Positions 47,495 through 60,648 of a stretch of DNA of 64,000 nt are shown piece after piece. The position numbers were made by a program, and so were the translations under genes. The notes under the pieces were generated by a model, which had not been told where the DNA came from, did no database searches, and was given only the letters and a program-made list of their open reading frames with translations. The stretch's first letter is position 1, and the number at the start of each line of letters is the position of its first letter. The stretch comes from Volvox africanus (Eukaryota; Chlorophyta; Chlorophyceae; Chlamydomonadales; Volvocaceae): contig BSDZ01000078.1 of NCBI GenBank assembly GCA_030268105.1, positions 1,674,001 through 1,738,000 on the forward strand, in the 5' to 3' direction.

Positions 47495-49931
47495 ATGTCC
47501 AGCAGCCGACGCGCACGTAGCGGCGTCCGGTTTGCCTCTGAGGACGAGGATGCCGCGGACGCCGTCGCCATTACCTTAGGCGATCCTGTAGGGGGCCCAC
47601 TCGCCACGAACAGCATCATCGACGATGTGGCCCAACCGATGCAGAACATGACGCCAGCTGAGACCGACGGCGAAGCTGATCCTCCCGTCAGTGGACTCCA
47701 CCTCGGTGGTCTTCAAATGTTCCAACACGCAATGTCAAATGATGAGGGAACTTCTCGACCGGATTCAGATGCCGATGGACCATTAGATGTCCCGTTGGGC
47801 ATCAGGTCCACCAACTTGGACCCGGGCGCGACTCAGGCAGCTAACTCAGGATTCGAGGTTACCGGAGTCGAGGGAGGGCTGGGGCCGGCGCCAGTTGGCG
47901 GCGGTGGCCGGCGACATCATCGCGCTGTTGGCGGCAAGCCGGGCAAGTCCGGAAAGTCCAACAAGCAGTCCACGATGCTGAGGACCTGGCTTCGCATTGA
48001 CAAGAACGGAGAACGGTCGCTGCTTCAGGTGTGTGCGCGTGCATGTGTATGTGCCCTTTGGGCCTCCCCCATCCTCGTTCCCCTTTCTTTCCCCTCCTTT
48101 CCTCCTTTCCTCCTCTCCCTTTCCTCCCCCTCCCCCCCTTTCCCCCTTCCCCCCTTCCCACCTCCACCACCTCCTCCCCCTCCACCTCCCATTTCATCAT
48201 CGAACCTCTGTCTGTTTCTCTCCCCCCCCCCTTCGTAACACACACCACCACCGCATGGCTGCGAAATGCACATGGATGCAGAAATCCGGAGAGGTGGAAT
48301 CCCCTCGTAACGCATTTACGTCCCCCTTCTTGAACCCATTCCCTGCGAGGGAGCATCCAACCAAAAACCCCAAACGCCAAACCTCAAGTCCCAAATCCCC
48401 TTCGCTATCCCTGCCCCTCCCTCAACCTCCCTAAACCTCCCTCCCTCCCTCCCGGCCCCCCCCAAAGGCTGATAAGTGGCGCATCACTCACAAGCTGGGT
48501 ATCCAGACCCGGGATCTACGGCTGCTGGACCCCGCCCTTTCCACCACCTACCCCTCTGCCATTCTCTGCCGCGACAAGGCCATCGTAGTCAACTTGGAGC
48601 ACTTGAAGGTGGTCATCACCACCAGCTTCCTGCTCATTATCAATCCCGGTGAGTGGCTGGAAGCGAGGAGGGAGGGAGAAGGGGGGAGAAGGGGGAGAAG
48701 GGGGGAGAGGGACAGGGACAGGGACAGGGACGGAGAGGAAAGAAAAGGCTTGGGGGGTGAAGGTGAGGGCGGAGAGAGTGGGGGCTTGGAGGTTAGGGTT
48801 TGGAAATAGAATACGGGTTAGGGGACCTGGTCGCACTGCTGATGTGGGGGTTAAGCAAGGGTTATTCCGAACCTGAACCCCCATGGCTTCTATCCTGGAT
48901 CACCCAGGAGTCATATCGCCAGCTCTTCAATGCACGCCTTCTCTTTCCCCTCCTAACAACCCCTCCTAACAAACCCCTCCTAACAAACCCCCTCACTTCC
49001 ATACACACACACACCCGGCGCCCCCCCCCCCATGTCTCAGAGGACGAGAAAGTGTCCAAGTTCATCCATGAGGTCACTAGCCGTCTGGCGCCTTCGGGGG
49101 GAGCCGTGCCGCAGAGCAGGTCGTACCAGGTCGGTTTGGACGAGTGGGAGGGAGGGGAGAGAGGAGGGAGGGAGGGGACAGGGAAGGCCAGAAATCTGGA
49201 TAGGGGAAAGGGGGGTACGAAACCCGCAGCAGCTGAGGGAGGGGCGGATCTGGAAGTGAGAGATGAGGCTGGGAGGGTGCGAGGTACACTGGGTATGAGG
49301 GAGAGGGAGGGGGACCGTTTAGGCCTCTCTCCGCCCTAGGGTTTCTCCTTTCTTCATTTCCGGTCCGCTTTCCCTTGTCGTACATTTGTCGTACCATTTC
49401 CTTACTGCCCTGCTATATCATTTCCCTTCGTTTGATTTTGACCCCTCCTCAAACCCCCCCTTCCTCTCCCCCCGACGTACACATACACATACACACGCAT
49501 ACGCACGCGCTGCTCCCCACAGTCTCTGACGGACGCTGAACGTCTGAAGCTCGCTCCTGGACATTCCACTCTGGGATTGGATTTGCCGTTCGAGTTGCGA
49601 GTGCTGGAGTGCTGTCTGGACGTGGTGGGTGGTGGGTGGTGGGTGGGGGTGGAGGCTGGGTGGATGACGTGGGCTCTGAGGATGTTTGGGTGCACGACAA
49701 CGTTCACATACACACACACACACACGTTTAGCCCCTATCCTTTGTCCCCGCTTTGTTTTCAATCACCGTCGTACTTTCCCATTCTTCCCCCTCCCTCCCC
49801 TCCTCCCCCCTCCTTTCCCCAGATGGCGGGCCACATGGACTTCCTCACGCAGGAGCTGGAGGCGGGGGCGTATCCGGCTTTGGACGCACTGGCAAACAAG
49901 GTGTATGTGTATGTGTATGTATGTGTATGTA

Positions 49932-49980
<49 letters not shown>

Positions 49981-52144
49981 GTATATGTGTGTGTGTATGT
50001 GTGTATGTGTATGTGTGTATGTGTATGTGTGTGTGCATCTATAACGCCTGCATCACATGCTTTTGATTGAGGAGCAGTTAAGAGCTAAGCGGGAAGCGAT
50101 TTGCCGTACTGTCGTACCTGTGCCACTGGTAACTCCTGGACGTGCACTGTAAGAGCGCTACCCCCTCCTCTGTGTGTTGCATTTTGGGTCACACTTTAAT
50201 TGCACTCTCATGTACACCCCACCCCCATACACACACACACACACACACACGTCCTGCACAGGTCAGCTCCCCCAACTTGGAGCGGGTTCGCCGAATCAAG
50301 AACAATCTTGTACGGCTTACCACCCGCGTGGAGACGATTCGGGAGGTGAGACTGCTAATGCCAATGCTGCACAGCTTCCGTCCTCTGACCTGCCCCCTTT
50401 CTCCGCCCCCCACCATGACATAATACATACACACACATTCGTACTCACTCGTACAATCTCGTACTCACGGACATAACTGCATCCATACACACACTCTGCG
50501 TCCAGGTGTTGGAGAAGTTTCTGGACGACGACTCCGATATGCACGACCTCAACCTGACTGCCAAGGAGCTCCATGAGCAGGAGGAGCAGCGGCTACTGCT
50601 CCAGCAAGTCAACAACGTGGGTCGGAAACGGCAGTAACAGCAGGAGAAGGGCAGGGGGGCGGGGGAGGGATTTACAACACTACGGCTTAGCGGTTTTGAC
50701 AGTTGTATCGGTTTCGACGGTTTAACGACTTGGGGCTCCAAGGGAATCCGAGGATTTAATGGGATGTTATTTAGGTATTGTGTACGTGTGTGTATGTGTG
50801 TATGTGTGTGTATGTACAACAAGATAACATTTAGGTATATATGTTAAACTGACAACAGTAGCCAAAATTTTCGTACACTGTGTTTTGTGTCGCTCAGGCT
50901 GATGCACGCAGTACGGCCAGTACGACAGGCAGTCGCAGTAGCGGCTCGTCGTCCTCCTCCGCCTCCTCTGACTCCTCCGAGGAGGAGGCGGAGACGGCAG
51001 TGGTGGAGATGTTGCTGGAAACGTACTTCATGCACGTCGATAATACGTACAACAAGCTGCAGGTACTTACCTAATGGGTGCTCTTACCTAATGTGGGAGT
51101 GTATATTTTTTTATTGATAATTATTATTAACATGTACATATTCTTGATCTGTGTGTTGCTCCCACTCTTTCCTCCTCTCCCTCCTATCTGTATCCCCCTC
51201 CCCGTACCAACCCTCCGTACCAACCCTTTATCGCTGCTCTTGGTTTGCTTCAGACGCTACACGAGTATATCGGAGACACGGAGGATCTGGTCAACATCAA
51301 ACTGGACCAGCACCGAAACCAACTAATCACCATTGACCTCATCCTTACAGCCTGTACGACAGTGTTGGCCATGATGACAGTGGTGGGGGCTTGGTTCGGA
51401 ATGAACCTTGACAGCGGACTGCAGGAGGCGCCGGGGGTCTTTACGGACGTGAGTGTGGTGGGGTGGGGGGACGGGGGGGGGAGGAGGGGCCAGGCGGCAG
51501 GGTGTGTATGTGTATGTGTGTGTGTGTGTGTGTCTGGGGGCAAGTGGCGAAGCAGGTGGGTTTGGTAGAGTCTGTTGCATCAGGTGGCACAATAGATAAG
51601 AGCCTTGTCGTAGTTGTTTGTAAAAATACCTTCATATACAAAAAATATCATTTGTAAATTGATTATTTTTTTCCTTGTAAAGATTTGGTATTTTGTCCCG
51701 ATATGGTCCAGATAAAGCAGATGAGGGATCCGGTCAGAGGGGGAATTGATCCACTCAACTGTTGACGCCGCGGGCCATACTGGAGCCCCCAATGGACGTC
51801 GTGACTACACTTTTTTTATTTAAAATGTGGTGATTTTATTTTGATGATTTCATATTCATGATTTTGCTGATATGATGCATGTTTAAAGCGGGCGGCAAAA
51901 CCGCCCGTATTTCCTGCCAACTTCTGCACGCACAATCTCTTTCCCAACCCCCGACAACCCCACGACAACCCCCCGCACCCCCCGCACCCGCCACACACCT
52001 CCATACACCCCGACAACCCCCGACAACCCCTCGGTACCTCCCTTGTGACTGCCACAGGTGGCGCTCTATTCCTCCGTCATCGGTGTCACGCTGCTGCTGC
52101 TGTTCGTGTTCTGGCTGTGGCGGGCGAAACTGATCATTTACTGA
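47495..52144 (+). CDS. MRS2/CorA-family magnesium channel
   Basis: These membrane channels carry Mg2+ into mitochondria, plastids or vacuoles. Ten exons: 47495-48028, 48468-48648, 49041-49129, 49523-49624, 49823-49900, 50262-50345, 50506-50616, 50898-51062, 51254-51448, 52058-52144 (TGA). All phases close, giving 541 residues. After a low-complexity N-terminal extension of about 165 residues, the core starts near IDKNGERSLLQ. It then runs through GIQTRDLRLLDP, ILCRDKAIVVNLEHLKVVI, LPFELRVLECCLD, ETYFMHVDNTYNKLQ and DTEDLVNIKLDQHRNQ. Transmembrane helix 1 is followed by the signature GMN (497-499, in WFGMNL). Helix 2 is VALYSSVIGVTLLLLFVFWL, and the tail is short and basic (WRAKLIIY). A Ser-rich acidic insert (exon 8) interrupts the stalk helix. 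Location in the cell cannot be decided; the extension could carry targeting information but is not typical. TGTAA lies at 52797. Confidence 0.92.
49901..50036. repeat. (TGTATG)n/(TG)n microsatellite
   Basis: About 130 bases of TGTATG and TGTG units begin at the exon 5 donor of the MRS2 gene (GTGTAT), so the repeat starts exactly at the splice site. A (CA)n tract likewise fills the end of the same intron at 50230-50250. Confidence 0.95.
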
Positions 52145-55100
52145 GCATGGGATGAAATTTGGAATATGGAATGATGAAGATTGATGCTTTAGTCCGGACG
52201 TGTTGCACCGTACGTGCCGTACAGTGTTGGGCCGTACCGCCTGTGTAGGCTGCGTTCCCCGCCGTGGACGCGGGGAATGTGTTAAGGTGTGTGTGCAAAC
52301 GGTGCATTGATGAATGTACTGGGGGAAGACGGGGAAAAACACTGTGACGACGGTGTGGGTCGGTGTTTTGGGTGTTTGGTGAGGTGGTTAGGGTTCTTTA
52401 AAACGTTTGTGTGTGAGGGGGGCCTTACAGCGATGGGGTCGGGAAGGGGGTCCAGAACGAAGAGGCAGGGAGGCAGGGGGAAGGGAGGCAGGGATTCCTT
52501 TGTATTGGTAGGTGACGCGCTGTTGTAGTACATGTATGTACGACAATGGACACCAGCCATGCATTTGTGGAGCAGAGGATGAAGGAGGTGGGTGGTTAGA
52601 GGTGGGGAAGAGGTCGGGGGTCGAGAGGAGGAAAGGGAGAAGGAAAGCGGCGGCAGTGCATCATATCTTGTTTCCTTTGAGGGCCTCCCGGGTGTCGTAC
52701 TGCCCTTATGACGCGGTCGTGCGATCATACCTGTTCGTAAGGTGCTATAAGGCCCTCCCCAGCTCCCCTTCAGGGTTTCCTATTTAGGCTAACGATTGTA
52801 AATGGTGGAGGTTCGCGGGGGGAACCGTGACTTTGCAAACTGCTGCAAACTTGCCTAATTAGGTGATTTACCATTTGGCACTGAGTCATCCTCTTTGTCA
52901 CCGCCCCGCTGCCACCACCGCATGGTGGTCGAAGTATTTATACTTTACGCCAATCAGTCGATGCGGCGAACAACAAGCTGATGGCGAGATGATAATGGTA
53001 TTAGATAGGATCTCTCTTTTCACTGTCTGACAGATAGGTAGATACATTTACTAGGTAACTTGTTGGTTATGAGACGTGGTGGAAAAGGAACAGCTTTGGG
53101 TGCTTCTTGCTTTTTTTTGTTCGCGGGAGATGCAGGATGGCCTTTTCGCAACAGACCGTCTATTATAAAACCCTGGAAATGAGTTAACAGAAAAGCTTTG
53201 AAATAAATTTGACTTAATATGTAAAAAGAATTTGGAAAGGAAGGTTCATACTTGTCTTTCTTGTGTCTGTATCCTCTAGATCCTCTATAACGTTGTTTAT
53301 CGCTGATGCAGTGTTTTTGCTATAACCCAATTTGCACCAAGGATGTGGTGACGGGGAGGAGGGGGGAAGGAGGAGGTGGTCGGGGGGAGGGGGGAGGCGG
53401 AAGGAGGGGGAGGGGGAATCCCTTAAACAGAAGAGACTAGATGACTGATATGGTACTTAAGAATACCCTAAAATGCCAACAAAAAAACGATGCTGCACGA
53501 TAATAATAAAAAAATAATAATATAGTAAGAATAAGACGTTAAAAAATAGAGGAGAGGGTTAAAACCATGTGCCGCTTTATATACACTGATACATAATTAT
53601 GTATCAGTGTATTAGGTTATAACCTGAAGAGAAGCTCTACGTTCCCCCTCTACAGCTCCTCATCATAGTCTTCTTATGCCATGGGCCCCCAGCCAAAAAC
53701 CACAAAAGCCACGCGCATTGAACAGCAGGATAAGGCGGAGCATTGAGCCGTTGCTGAGTGGCAGGTGGGTAGACTAGGACTGCGGTTGGGACTGTGCTCG
53801 GCCCTTCCTTACTTCTCAGGCCATGAAGATGAAGCGGTTTTGTGTCCTGTCACCCCCTTCCCTCATCCCTAAAAAATCCTAAAACCCTATTCTGCAAGTA
53901 TGAAGTAGAGCCACCTCGCTTAAAGGACGGCAGTCTCTAAACGGCAACGTCCGCTATGAAGTGGGATTTGAAGGCCTGGGAGTTATTACCCCTTCCTTTA
54001 CGGGCAATGCGCCAAAGGGGGGGCAATGCAACTGGTCAGTACCTTGACACTAAAGTTGTTGTCGGTAGGGACGTGGACAAGTTGGAAAACCGTTATGGCA
54101 GAGTGGCAGTACGGCTGCAGCTGAGTGGGGCACGTGGAGGGTGGGGTTGGGTGAAGGGACGCTTACCTGCGTGTGTGTATATGGGCGCGTGATAGAGGAG
54201 GGGCCATGGAGGTAATGTACATACGCCAAAGAGGGGGCGTTAGGGCAGAAAACATTGGGGTTTGGGCAGAATCATGTTTCCAGTGTGCGTGAGTTGACAT
54301 CCCAGTTCAGGAACCCCTCTCTCCCTCACCTTAACCCATCCTTTTCTCTCCACTTGCCCCCCGCCCCCTTAAAACCCTAACACACACAAACACGCACGCA
54401 CGCAAAAGACACAAATATGGCGTAGCTATCTCATCAGGGATCAGGCAGGATTTGAGAAATCTACTGCCAAGAGGCAGACAGCAGAGTACGGCTCTCTGCT
54501 CTGCTGCTGGATGAATAAGTGGAGAGAAATTGTGAACAAAATCAATTTCTAGAAACAAATTATATAAACTAAGAGATTTGTCTTAGGGTGTTCCCTTTGA
54601 TATGCTGGTACAGCACTTCTCTAATCGTTGGCGAATTTAAAAAATTTGGCGATTAGCTCAGATGGTTAGAGCATTACGTTGACATCCATATTCTGTATTT
54701 TCATTTATGGAAATAACTAAATCATCATTTAAAGAAGCACCGTTTGTACTTTTTTGTCCAGAAATTATGTCCAAGAATTATTCGGAAAGATCCTGGCAGA
54801 ATATACCAAATGCGATGAAGTAAATTCTTCCGCTTTTACGAGCTCTATAATTTGTGCCTTGGATAACGATTGCGGGTCAGGCAGGTCCCGAGGTACCAGT
54901 GCACCAAGTGTATATATCACTCTCACTCACTGTCACTCATTGCACTTCCCATACCATTTCATATGCACTACGTTTGCACTTATAAATAATTGGTAAGTAT
55001 TTATATACATATATAAGTATTTGTCTGTATTAGCTATATGGGTTTACCCAACGGAAATTGGAAGAGACGTGAATTTATTAAGCAGGCATACCTTATGGAC

Positions 55101-56665
55101 ACATGTTCAGCTGTCCATTGATATGTGTCAAAACATGTCGCATGAAACCGTGTGTCTGTCGCCCCAAAATCTTACTAGTTACAAAACTAGGGGTTTTAAA
55201 ACATATGGACGCACGCACTGTCCTTCCGTAAATCTGTACGACGATATTCTGTTGGTAATGTACGACAATGCCTGGGGAGAATCCCTCATGCCTGTAAAAG
55301 CTCACAATCTCCAAATGGACTGCTGTCAAAAATATCAGATGATACAGATATTGGGGGCCCTGCCTTTCTTCGGCTTCAAGGATATCGACACCATATCTTT
55401 TATGTCCTTCCTATTTGCCATCTCCTCCGCGGTCTTCAGTAAACCCTATAAAGTAAACGTATACTGCAGGTGAGAGCAAATGAGAGAGCTTCTGACTTGG
55501 ACTACAATGTACGGCATGAGTACGACAAATACGTACACGTAGCGCACAAAGCACGTGCGCACACTCACATACACAAACACACACAACATTCAACAATCAC
55601 AACCGGTCAAGGAACAAAATCCTCAAGTCCACACCGGTCGCCCTTCCACATCGCGCTCTTTGCCTCAGCCCCCTCCTCACATCAACTTAACCACAACAAG
55701 GACATATACCATATCTATATATCATAACCCCGAACAAAAGCATATCTCATTTTAGCGCCACTAACGCACCCTAATGCACCATTGGATGCAACAAGGCTGT
55801 TCTATAAAGAAGGGTTGTTGCTGTGTTGCCCTGGCTCACGCTCGGAAACCACGAGGGCGCCAAATGGGATTGATCGATGTACCCACCGTCGTCTTCCATC
55901 ATAGGGCCCATCTCGATTGCAGAGCCTGCTTTGCTAAAAGGGCCTTATGCAATGCTCTCACCACCGCAAGGACAGCAACTGGGACTGGCACTGCCACCGC
56001 AGTAGCCGCTTCAGTGGTGTGATGTGATGTGGTGTGCTACACCCTGTCCTGTCCTGTCCTGTCACGTCCTAACAATTTGCTTCCTGTCAACTTCATATTG
56101 CCACAAAGGAAAAGAGCAACCCCTAAACATCATCAACAACAACAACACCGCACGTCAGGACATATCTCTCTCCGCCTCTCTGGGTGTTTGATTGTTAAAA
56201 TTCCATTCCATTAACTTTAAACATTGGTCAGACAGTGTAACGCAAAACACAACGAGGTGTACCTTAACCTTAATATAGCTGTATTAATTGTTCCTTATCA
56301 TAAGATAACTACCAACTGCCAACTATCACTACCGGAAAATAAAACTGCTTTCCTGACGGCCGTTGGGACCATATCTGCTACCTGAATAAACGCTAGAGCG
56401 TTTCCTCCCTCCCTCCCTCCCTCTCGCTTCCCACTGCGGCTTTGCTAAGGAGCTGAGGTCACCAGCGGGCGTGTGTGTTTTGACTGCGATAGGCTCCATG
56501 GCACATCTTCTCGGCCCCCCTGCGGACCCCGCCCTAAACCGCCAAACCTCACTGCCCGTCCATCACCCCGCCACCACTCCACTACTGCCCACTCCAACAG
56601 ACCTCGCACCCATCTCATCCTCCCCTCCCGCCCGGGGTTCAGGACTGCCTTTACCCCTCCACTTT
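52145..56665. other. 4.5-kb stretch without a recognisable gene
   Basis: It lies between MRS2 and the convergent unrecognised gene. It starts with the MRS2 3' UTR (TGTAA at 52797-52801). It contains GGA-rich tracts near 53350-53430, an inverted repeat around 53585-53615 (ACACTGATACATAATTATGT), and the tRNA-Val fragment at 54647-54686. A 150-codon frame at 55021-55473 (MSVLAIWVYPTEIGRDVN...) has no family match. Composition changes several times, which fits a mix of repeats and inserted DNA. Confidence 0.4.
54647..54686 (+). pseudogene. 5' half of a bacterial-type tRNA-Val (anticodon GAC)
   Basis: Acceptor strand TGGCGAT is followed by TA. A D-arm pairs GCTC (54656-54659) with GAGC (54669-54672) around AGATGGTTA. 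The anticodon 5' stem TTACG and loop TTGACAT then give GAC. The expected 3' stem CGTAA is replaced by CCATA, and no T-arm follows. The sequence closely follows the bacterial tRNA-Val(GAC) pattern (GGCGATTAGCTCAG...GGTTAGAGC). The tRNA-Val I would expect in a green-algal plastid is UAC, so an organellar source is unlikely. Confidence 0.7.
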
Positions 56666-59600
56666 CTAAGAACCCCCAACCTCCTGTACGACACGCCGCT
56701 CCCGTCGCCGCAACAGCCGTAACGGTGCCGCCAGGACTCCCGACCTCAACACCGACCGCCGTGACGGCGCCACCGTGGGTTTACGTTGTCCGTCACCACC
56801 GCCACTGCCACCGCCATCGACATCCCTGTTTCCTGCAGTAGCAGTGATAGCCGCACCGATATTGCAGAACGAGGGCGCCCTTGGATCCATTCCCATAAGG
56901 ACCTTCGCTGGTGATATGGAGTCGATGATACTTATAGGGTGCCTGGAAGGGCTCACGCCATGGCCCACGCCATGGCTCTCCGGTGTCGTACGACCGCTGC
57001 TAGCCAGGTACCGGCCGATCCCACCGCCGCCGGCAGCGCGATTATCGATGACGCCACCGACGCCGACGCCGCCACCAATGCCACAATGCCCTCCTGCGTG
57101 GCGCTCTGTCGCTGGTACCGGACACGGACTGTGAATTACGGGAATACGTGCGATGATGTCGACGGCGGGGGCTGACGCCAGCCTGGATGCTGTCACCGGG
57201 GTCGCCGGCGAAGAGGCTGCGAGCGCCTGGCTGAGCCCAACTGACCCACTGGGCTGCAGCCGTGGTGGAGTTCCAGAGGCCGCCGTCGCTGGCGTTGTCT
57301 GACCACGTGTCGGTGTGGCCGGATGAAGCCGTGGGAATGGCTGAGCCTCATGTCGCTGCTGTGGTGGTGGTGGCGGCGGTGTGAGCGCCGACGCCAACAC
57401 CGGCGCGGCTGTAGATGGTGGTGGCGGCGGCGGCGGAGGTGATGTGAACTTGTTTGAATGGTTGTTGATGATGGAATGGACATGTCTGTGCGGGGCAACA
57501 ACAGACTCAGTCGCCCGCTGCCATGCCTTGATGGCGCGACGCCCACCACCAGCCACAGAATCGCCGCCGCCGCCGCCGCCGCCGGCGCTGCTGGCGTCAC
57601 CATCTCGCATGGGTGTCTGTGTTCGCACTGGCAGCATGATTTGAGCCTCAGCGTCCACTGGTGGCGAAAACTCCTCGTGTGAACGGCGCAACGAAACCCA
57701 ACGCTTCAGCTTATCTATGGACCGTCGAAGGCTATTGGATAGGGACTGACGTACGGGGGAGTGACTGGGGCTGACGCTTGCCTCTGGGACCTGCAACGTC
57801 CTGTTGGAGCTACCAGGACCACCGCACTGCGTTGGGACTCGTGCCAATTTTGATTTCATTTTGGATTTGGATTCTGTGACGCTGGGCCCGGATCCACAGA
57901 GATCCGGTGCAGATATGGATCCCGCCTGGCTGGTGGTGGAGTTGGTTGAGTCAGCGTCTGGCGGGCTCGCAGCGACAGTGGCGCCGCCGCCGCCGCCGCC
58001 GCCTGCAGCTGGCGCAGGACTTCTACGAGGCTGCTCGATCGACGAATCTTCACCGCTGGCAAGACTATCTCCGTGGCCGTTGCCGGCGGTGGGGTAGCGG
58101 GGGCTGTGAGCTGCGCGTTGAGGAGGAAAGAAAGACGAGGAAGGGAGGGAGCTGCGGAATAGCGGCTGTAGCAGCTGTAGCATGTGGATTAAATGCATGA
58201 CCATTTATAAAAACCCAAATACCAGTATAAAGAAAACCGAATGTAAGAAATGTAAGAAATCCGAATAAAAGTAACAAAGAAAATAAGAATACAATCAATG
58301 ACAATAAGTGAAGTACTAAGAAGTGAAATAATTTTTAGATAGGCCAAACAGCCCCGACCCCGGCTCCAGGGACTGGGACCAGGCCTCCGCCCCAGCTGCA
58401 CTAACCCAAAGCACAGCACAGTATCGCCATCAATATCATCACGGCACGCACACTCACCATTGTCGTACACCGTCGTTTCGTCGGGGGAACTGAGCGACGA
58501 CATCCCCGAAGACGCGGCGCTTCTGTCTTCCGCCACCTCCAAGCTCACCAGGCCCGGGTTGAGTACAGCAGAAGCTGCTGCCGCTGCTGCGGCGGCAGCG
58601 GCAGCGGTGGGGGTAGTGGCCTTGGCGACGGTGGCGACGGATGGACCGGTGCAGGCCGCTGACGCCAAGCGCTGCACCCAGCTACGAACGCCCATAACCG
58701 CCGGTGTGCACGCCTGCACCTCGTCCGTTGACGCCCCGAGCATTCGGATTTGAAGCGCCACCTCGACGGATGCGGCGTCGTCAGCAAGCTGCGCCCGTTG
58801 CGACTGTGACATGCGGCTTGCGCATGCCGTTGTCGCGACAGCCCCACCACCGCCACCACCACTGGCGGTTCGGCTGCAGCTGCCAACGCCACCACTAGAT
58901 GCAAACGGAGACCGCCGAGAGGAATTCCCGCCACGATCGGGAGTAGGCAATGGCGGCGGCTCTGGGGCAGAGGCGTGGGCGAATAAGGCACGGCAGACGC
59001 GAAGGGCAATATCAGCCGCATCGGGGCGAGATCGGAAAAGCTGCTTTGCAGCGAGAATGGCCGCACGTGCGCCGTGGTCTTGCGACATGTAGATGGCGCC
59101 GACGGCGGCGTCAACCAAGATGTGAATGACGTCAGCGAGCTGTAGACCACGAGCCGCGTACACTCGTCGGACCGCATTGCAGTGCAGCAGCGGCCAGCAA
59201 GCCGTCGTTGCCAATCGACCGTTGTGGCAGCCGCCTCCGCCGCCCCCGCTGCCGCCGGCGCCACCACTGCTGCGGATCCAGCTGCCAGCACTACGGATAC
59301 CGCCGCCAGTACTGCCCCTGCACCCGCCGCCACTACTGTTGTTGCGATTACCATTCAGCGACTGACCGCGCAGCTGCAGTACCTGCAACGGCACCGATGC
59401 CGCAACCTGTTCCAAAGCTGTCCGCCGAAGCTGCAGTACTTCCGGCGCCGCCAGGAGCTCCCCGACGACGGCACCGTACGGCGCCAGCAACGCCGATAAG
59501 TCCCAAATAGCCATGCATGTTGTCAGTTGGACGTCGGCGATTGTAGCGGTGTAGTCATCGGCAACGGTGTCAGTGAGCGTCAGCACGGGGGAGCCTGGCG

Positions 59601-60648
59601 GGGCCATTAGGATGGCGGCGCTTAGCTCCGTCAGCACCTTACTGTCCCGCAGCCGATCCAGTAACGTCATGGCGCCGTGACCCTTGCGGGGAGTTCTCTC
59701 TCGCTCCGACGGCAGCTGCTGGTACCTGTTGCGATGCTCCGTATCGTCAACCCCAGCAGATAGAGCGGAGAGGTGCTGGGCAACAATGGATAAAACCCGG
59801 GCACCTGCGGCGGCGGCGGCGCCGCTGCTGCCGCCAGCGCCGCCGCATTCGTACTCGCTGAGCACGCGTTCCAAACGACGGTAGAGGACTCCCAGCACGC
59901 CACCACTTCGCCCGCCGGAAAGGGGCTGGGGGACAGTAATGGTAACGATAGCTGTGGCAGTAGCGGTCATATCCGCACGGGCTCCACTAGCTGCTGCAGC
60001 GGCTTTAGAAGCAGCTTTAGCGACCTCGTCCGCTGGCTCGCGGGTAGGCATAGGGTTTGGGGAGGTAGGTGAGCTATCGGAAAAGCCACAGTCTTCTCCA
60101 GCTGGAGAAGGTATCCAGACTTCCTCCTTGACAAACCGAGTTGCTTCTGCCATAGCCTGTAATACGGGCCCAACGCTGAGATGCTCCATCAAACGACTCC
60201 CGATGCACTGCGAGGCAGGCGTGGAAGCGGCTTCAACTTGAATAGCTTGAACGGCCCATAAAATTGGGAAGGCTGCCTGAGCAATCTCCACCGCTGCGAG
60301 CTGCGCCCAGACATGGCGCTTGACTCGATGTTGATGGCCGCTGACAGCTGAAGCTTGGGTGAAGAGTCCAGCATTTTTAGCTCGAAAATAAGTCTGCAGG
60401 ATCCGGTTTACAAGATCTGCAGATTTTATGACCAGCAGGAATTCAAGCAAGGAAGGAATCCAAAGCTTTGACGGCTCTAGCCGGTCCAAAAAGTCGTCGT
60501 CGAAAAGCGCATGAACCTCAGACAAGATTTCAGCGACCTGATCGACGTTTTTGACCGGACCCCGCTGATCGATGCTGGAGAGGGTTTGGGAGAGCTTTTC
60601 AGAGTACCGCCGAAGCTCCTGGCGCACCACTCCACAGAGGGATGGCAT
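56666..60648 (-). CDS. Unrecognised large low-complexity protein
   Basis: I do not recognise this protein. Two exons, 60648-58458 and 58110-56666 (stop), join in phase through a GTGAGT donor and a GCGCAG acceptor, giving 1211 residues. ATG 60648 opens the exon after an AT-rich, promoter-like region. Residues 1-190 are compact and probably helical (VRQELRRYSEKLSQTLSSID, LWIPSLLEFLLVIKSADLVN). Helical segments recur around 310-420 and 480-560. Between them lie Ala-, Gly- and Pro-rich runs. The second half is nearly all disordered, with Ser/Pro clusters and one basic helix (LRRSIDKLKRWVSLRR). The ends of the ordered part recall helical-repeat scaffolds, but no motif proves it. The GC-rich codon bias matches neighbouring genes, which supports a real gene. 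Exon count and stop are uncertain. Confidence 0.6.

Noticed and set aside
48030..48467. Pro/Ser-rich open frames between MRS2 exons 1 and 2
   Set aside because: C/T-rich intron sequence; exon 1 ends at a GTGTGT donor and exon 2 joins in phase at 48468.
58189..58457. Hydrophobic C-terminal extension of the unrecognised gene (LLSTSLIVIDCILIFFVTF)
   Set aside because: It lies behind a good GTGAGT donor in AT-rich intron-like sequence, and the next exon joins in phase. It is therefore read-through, not a membrane tail.
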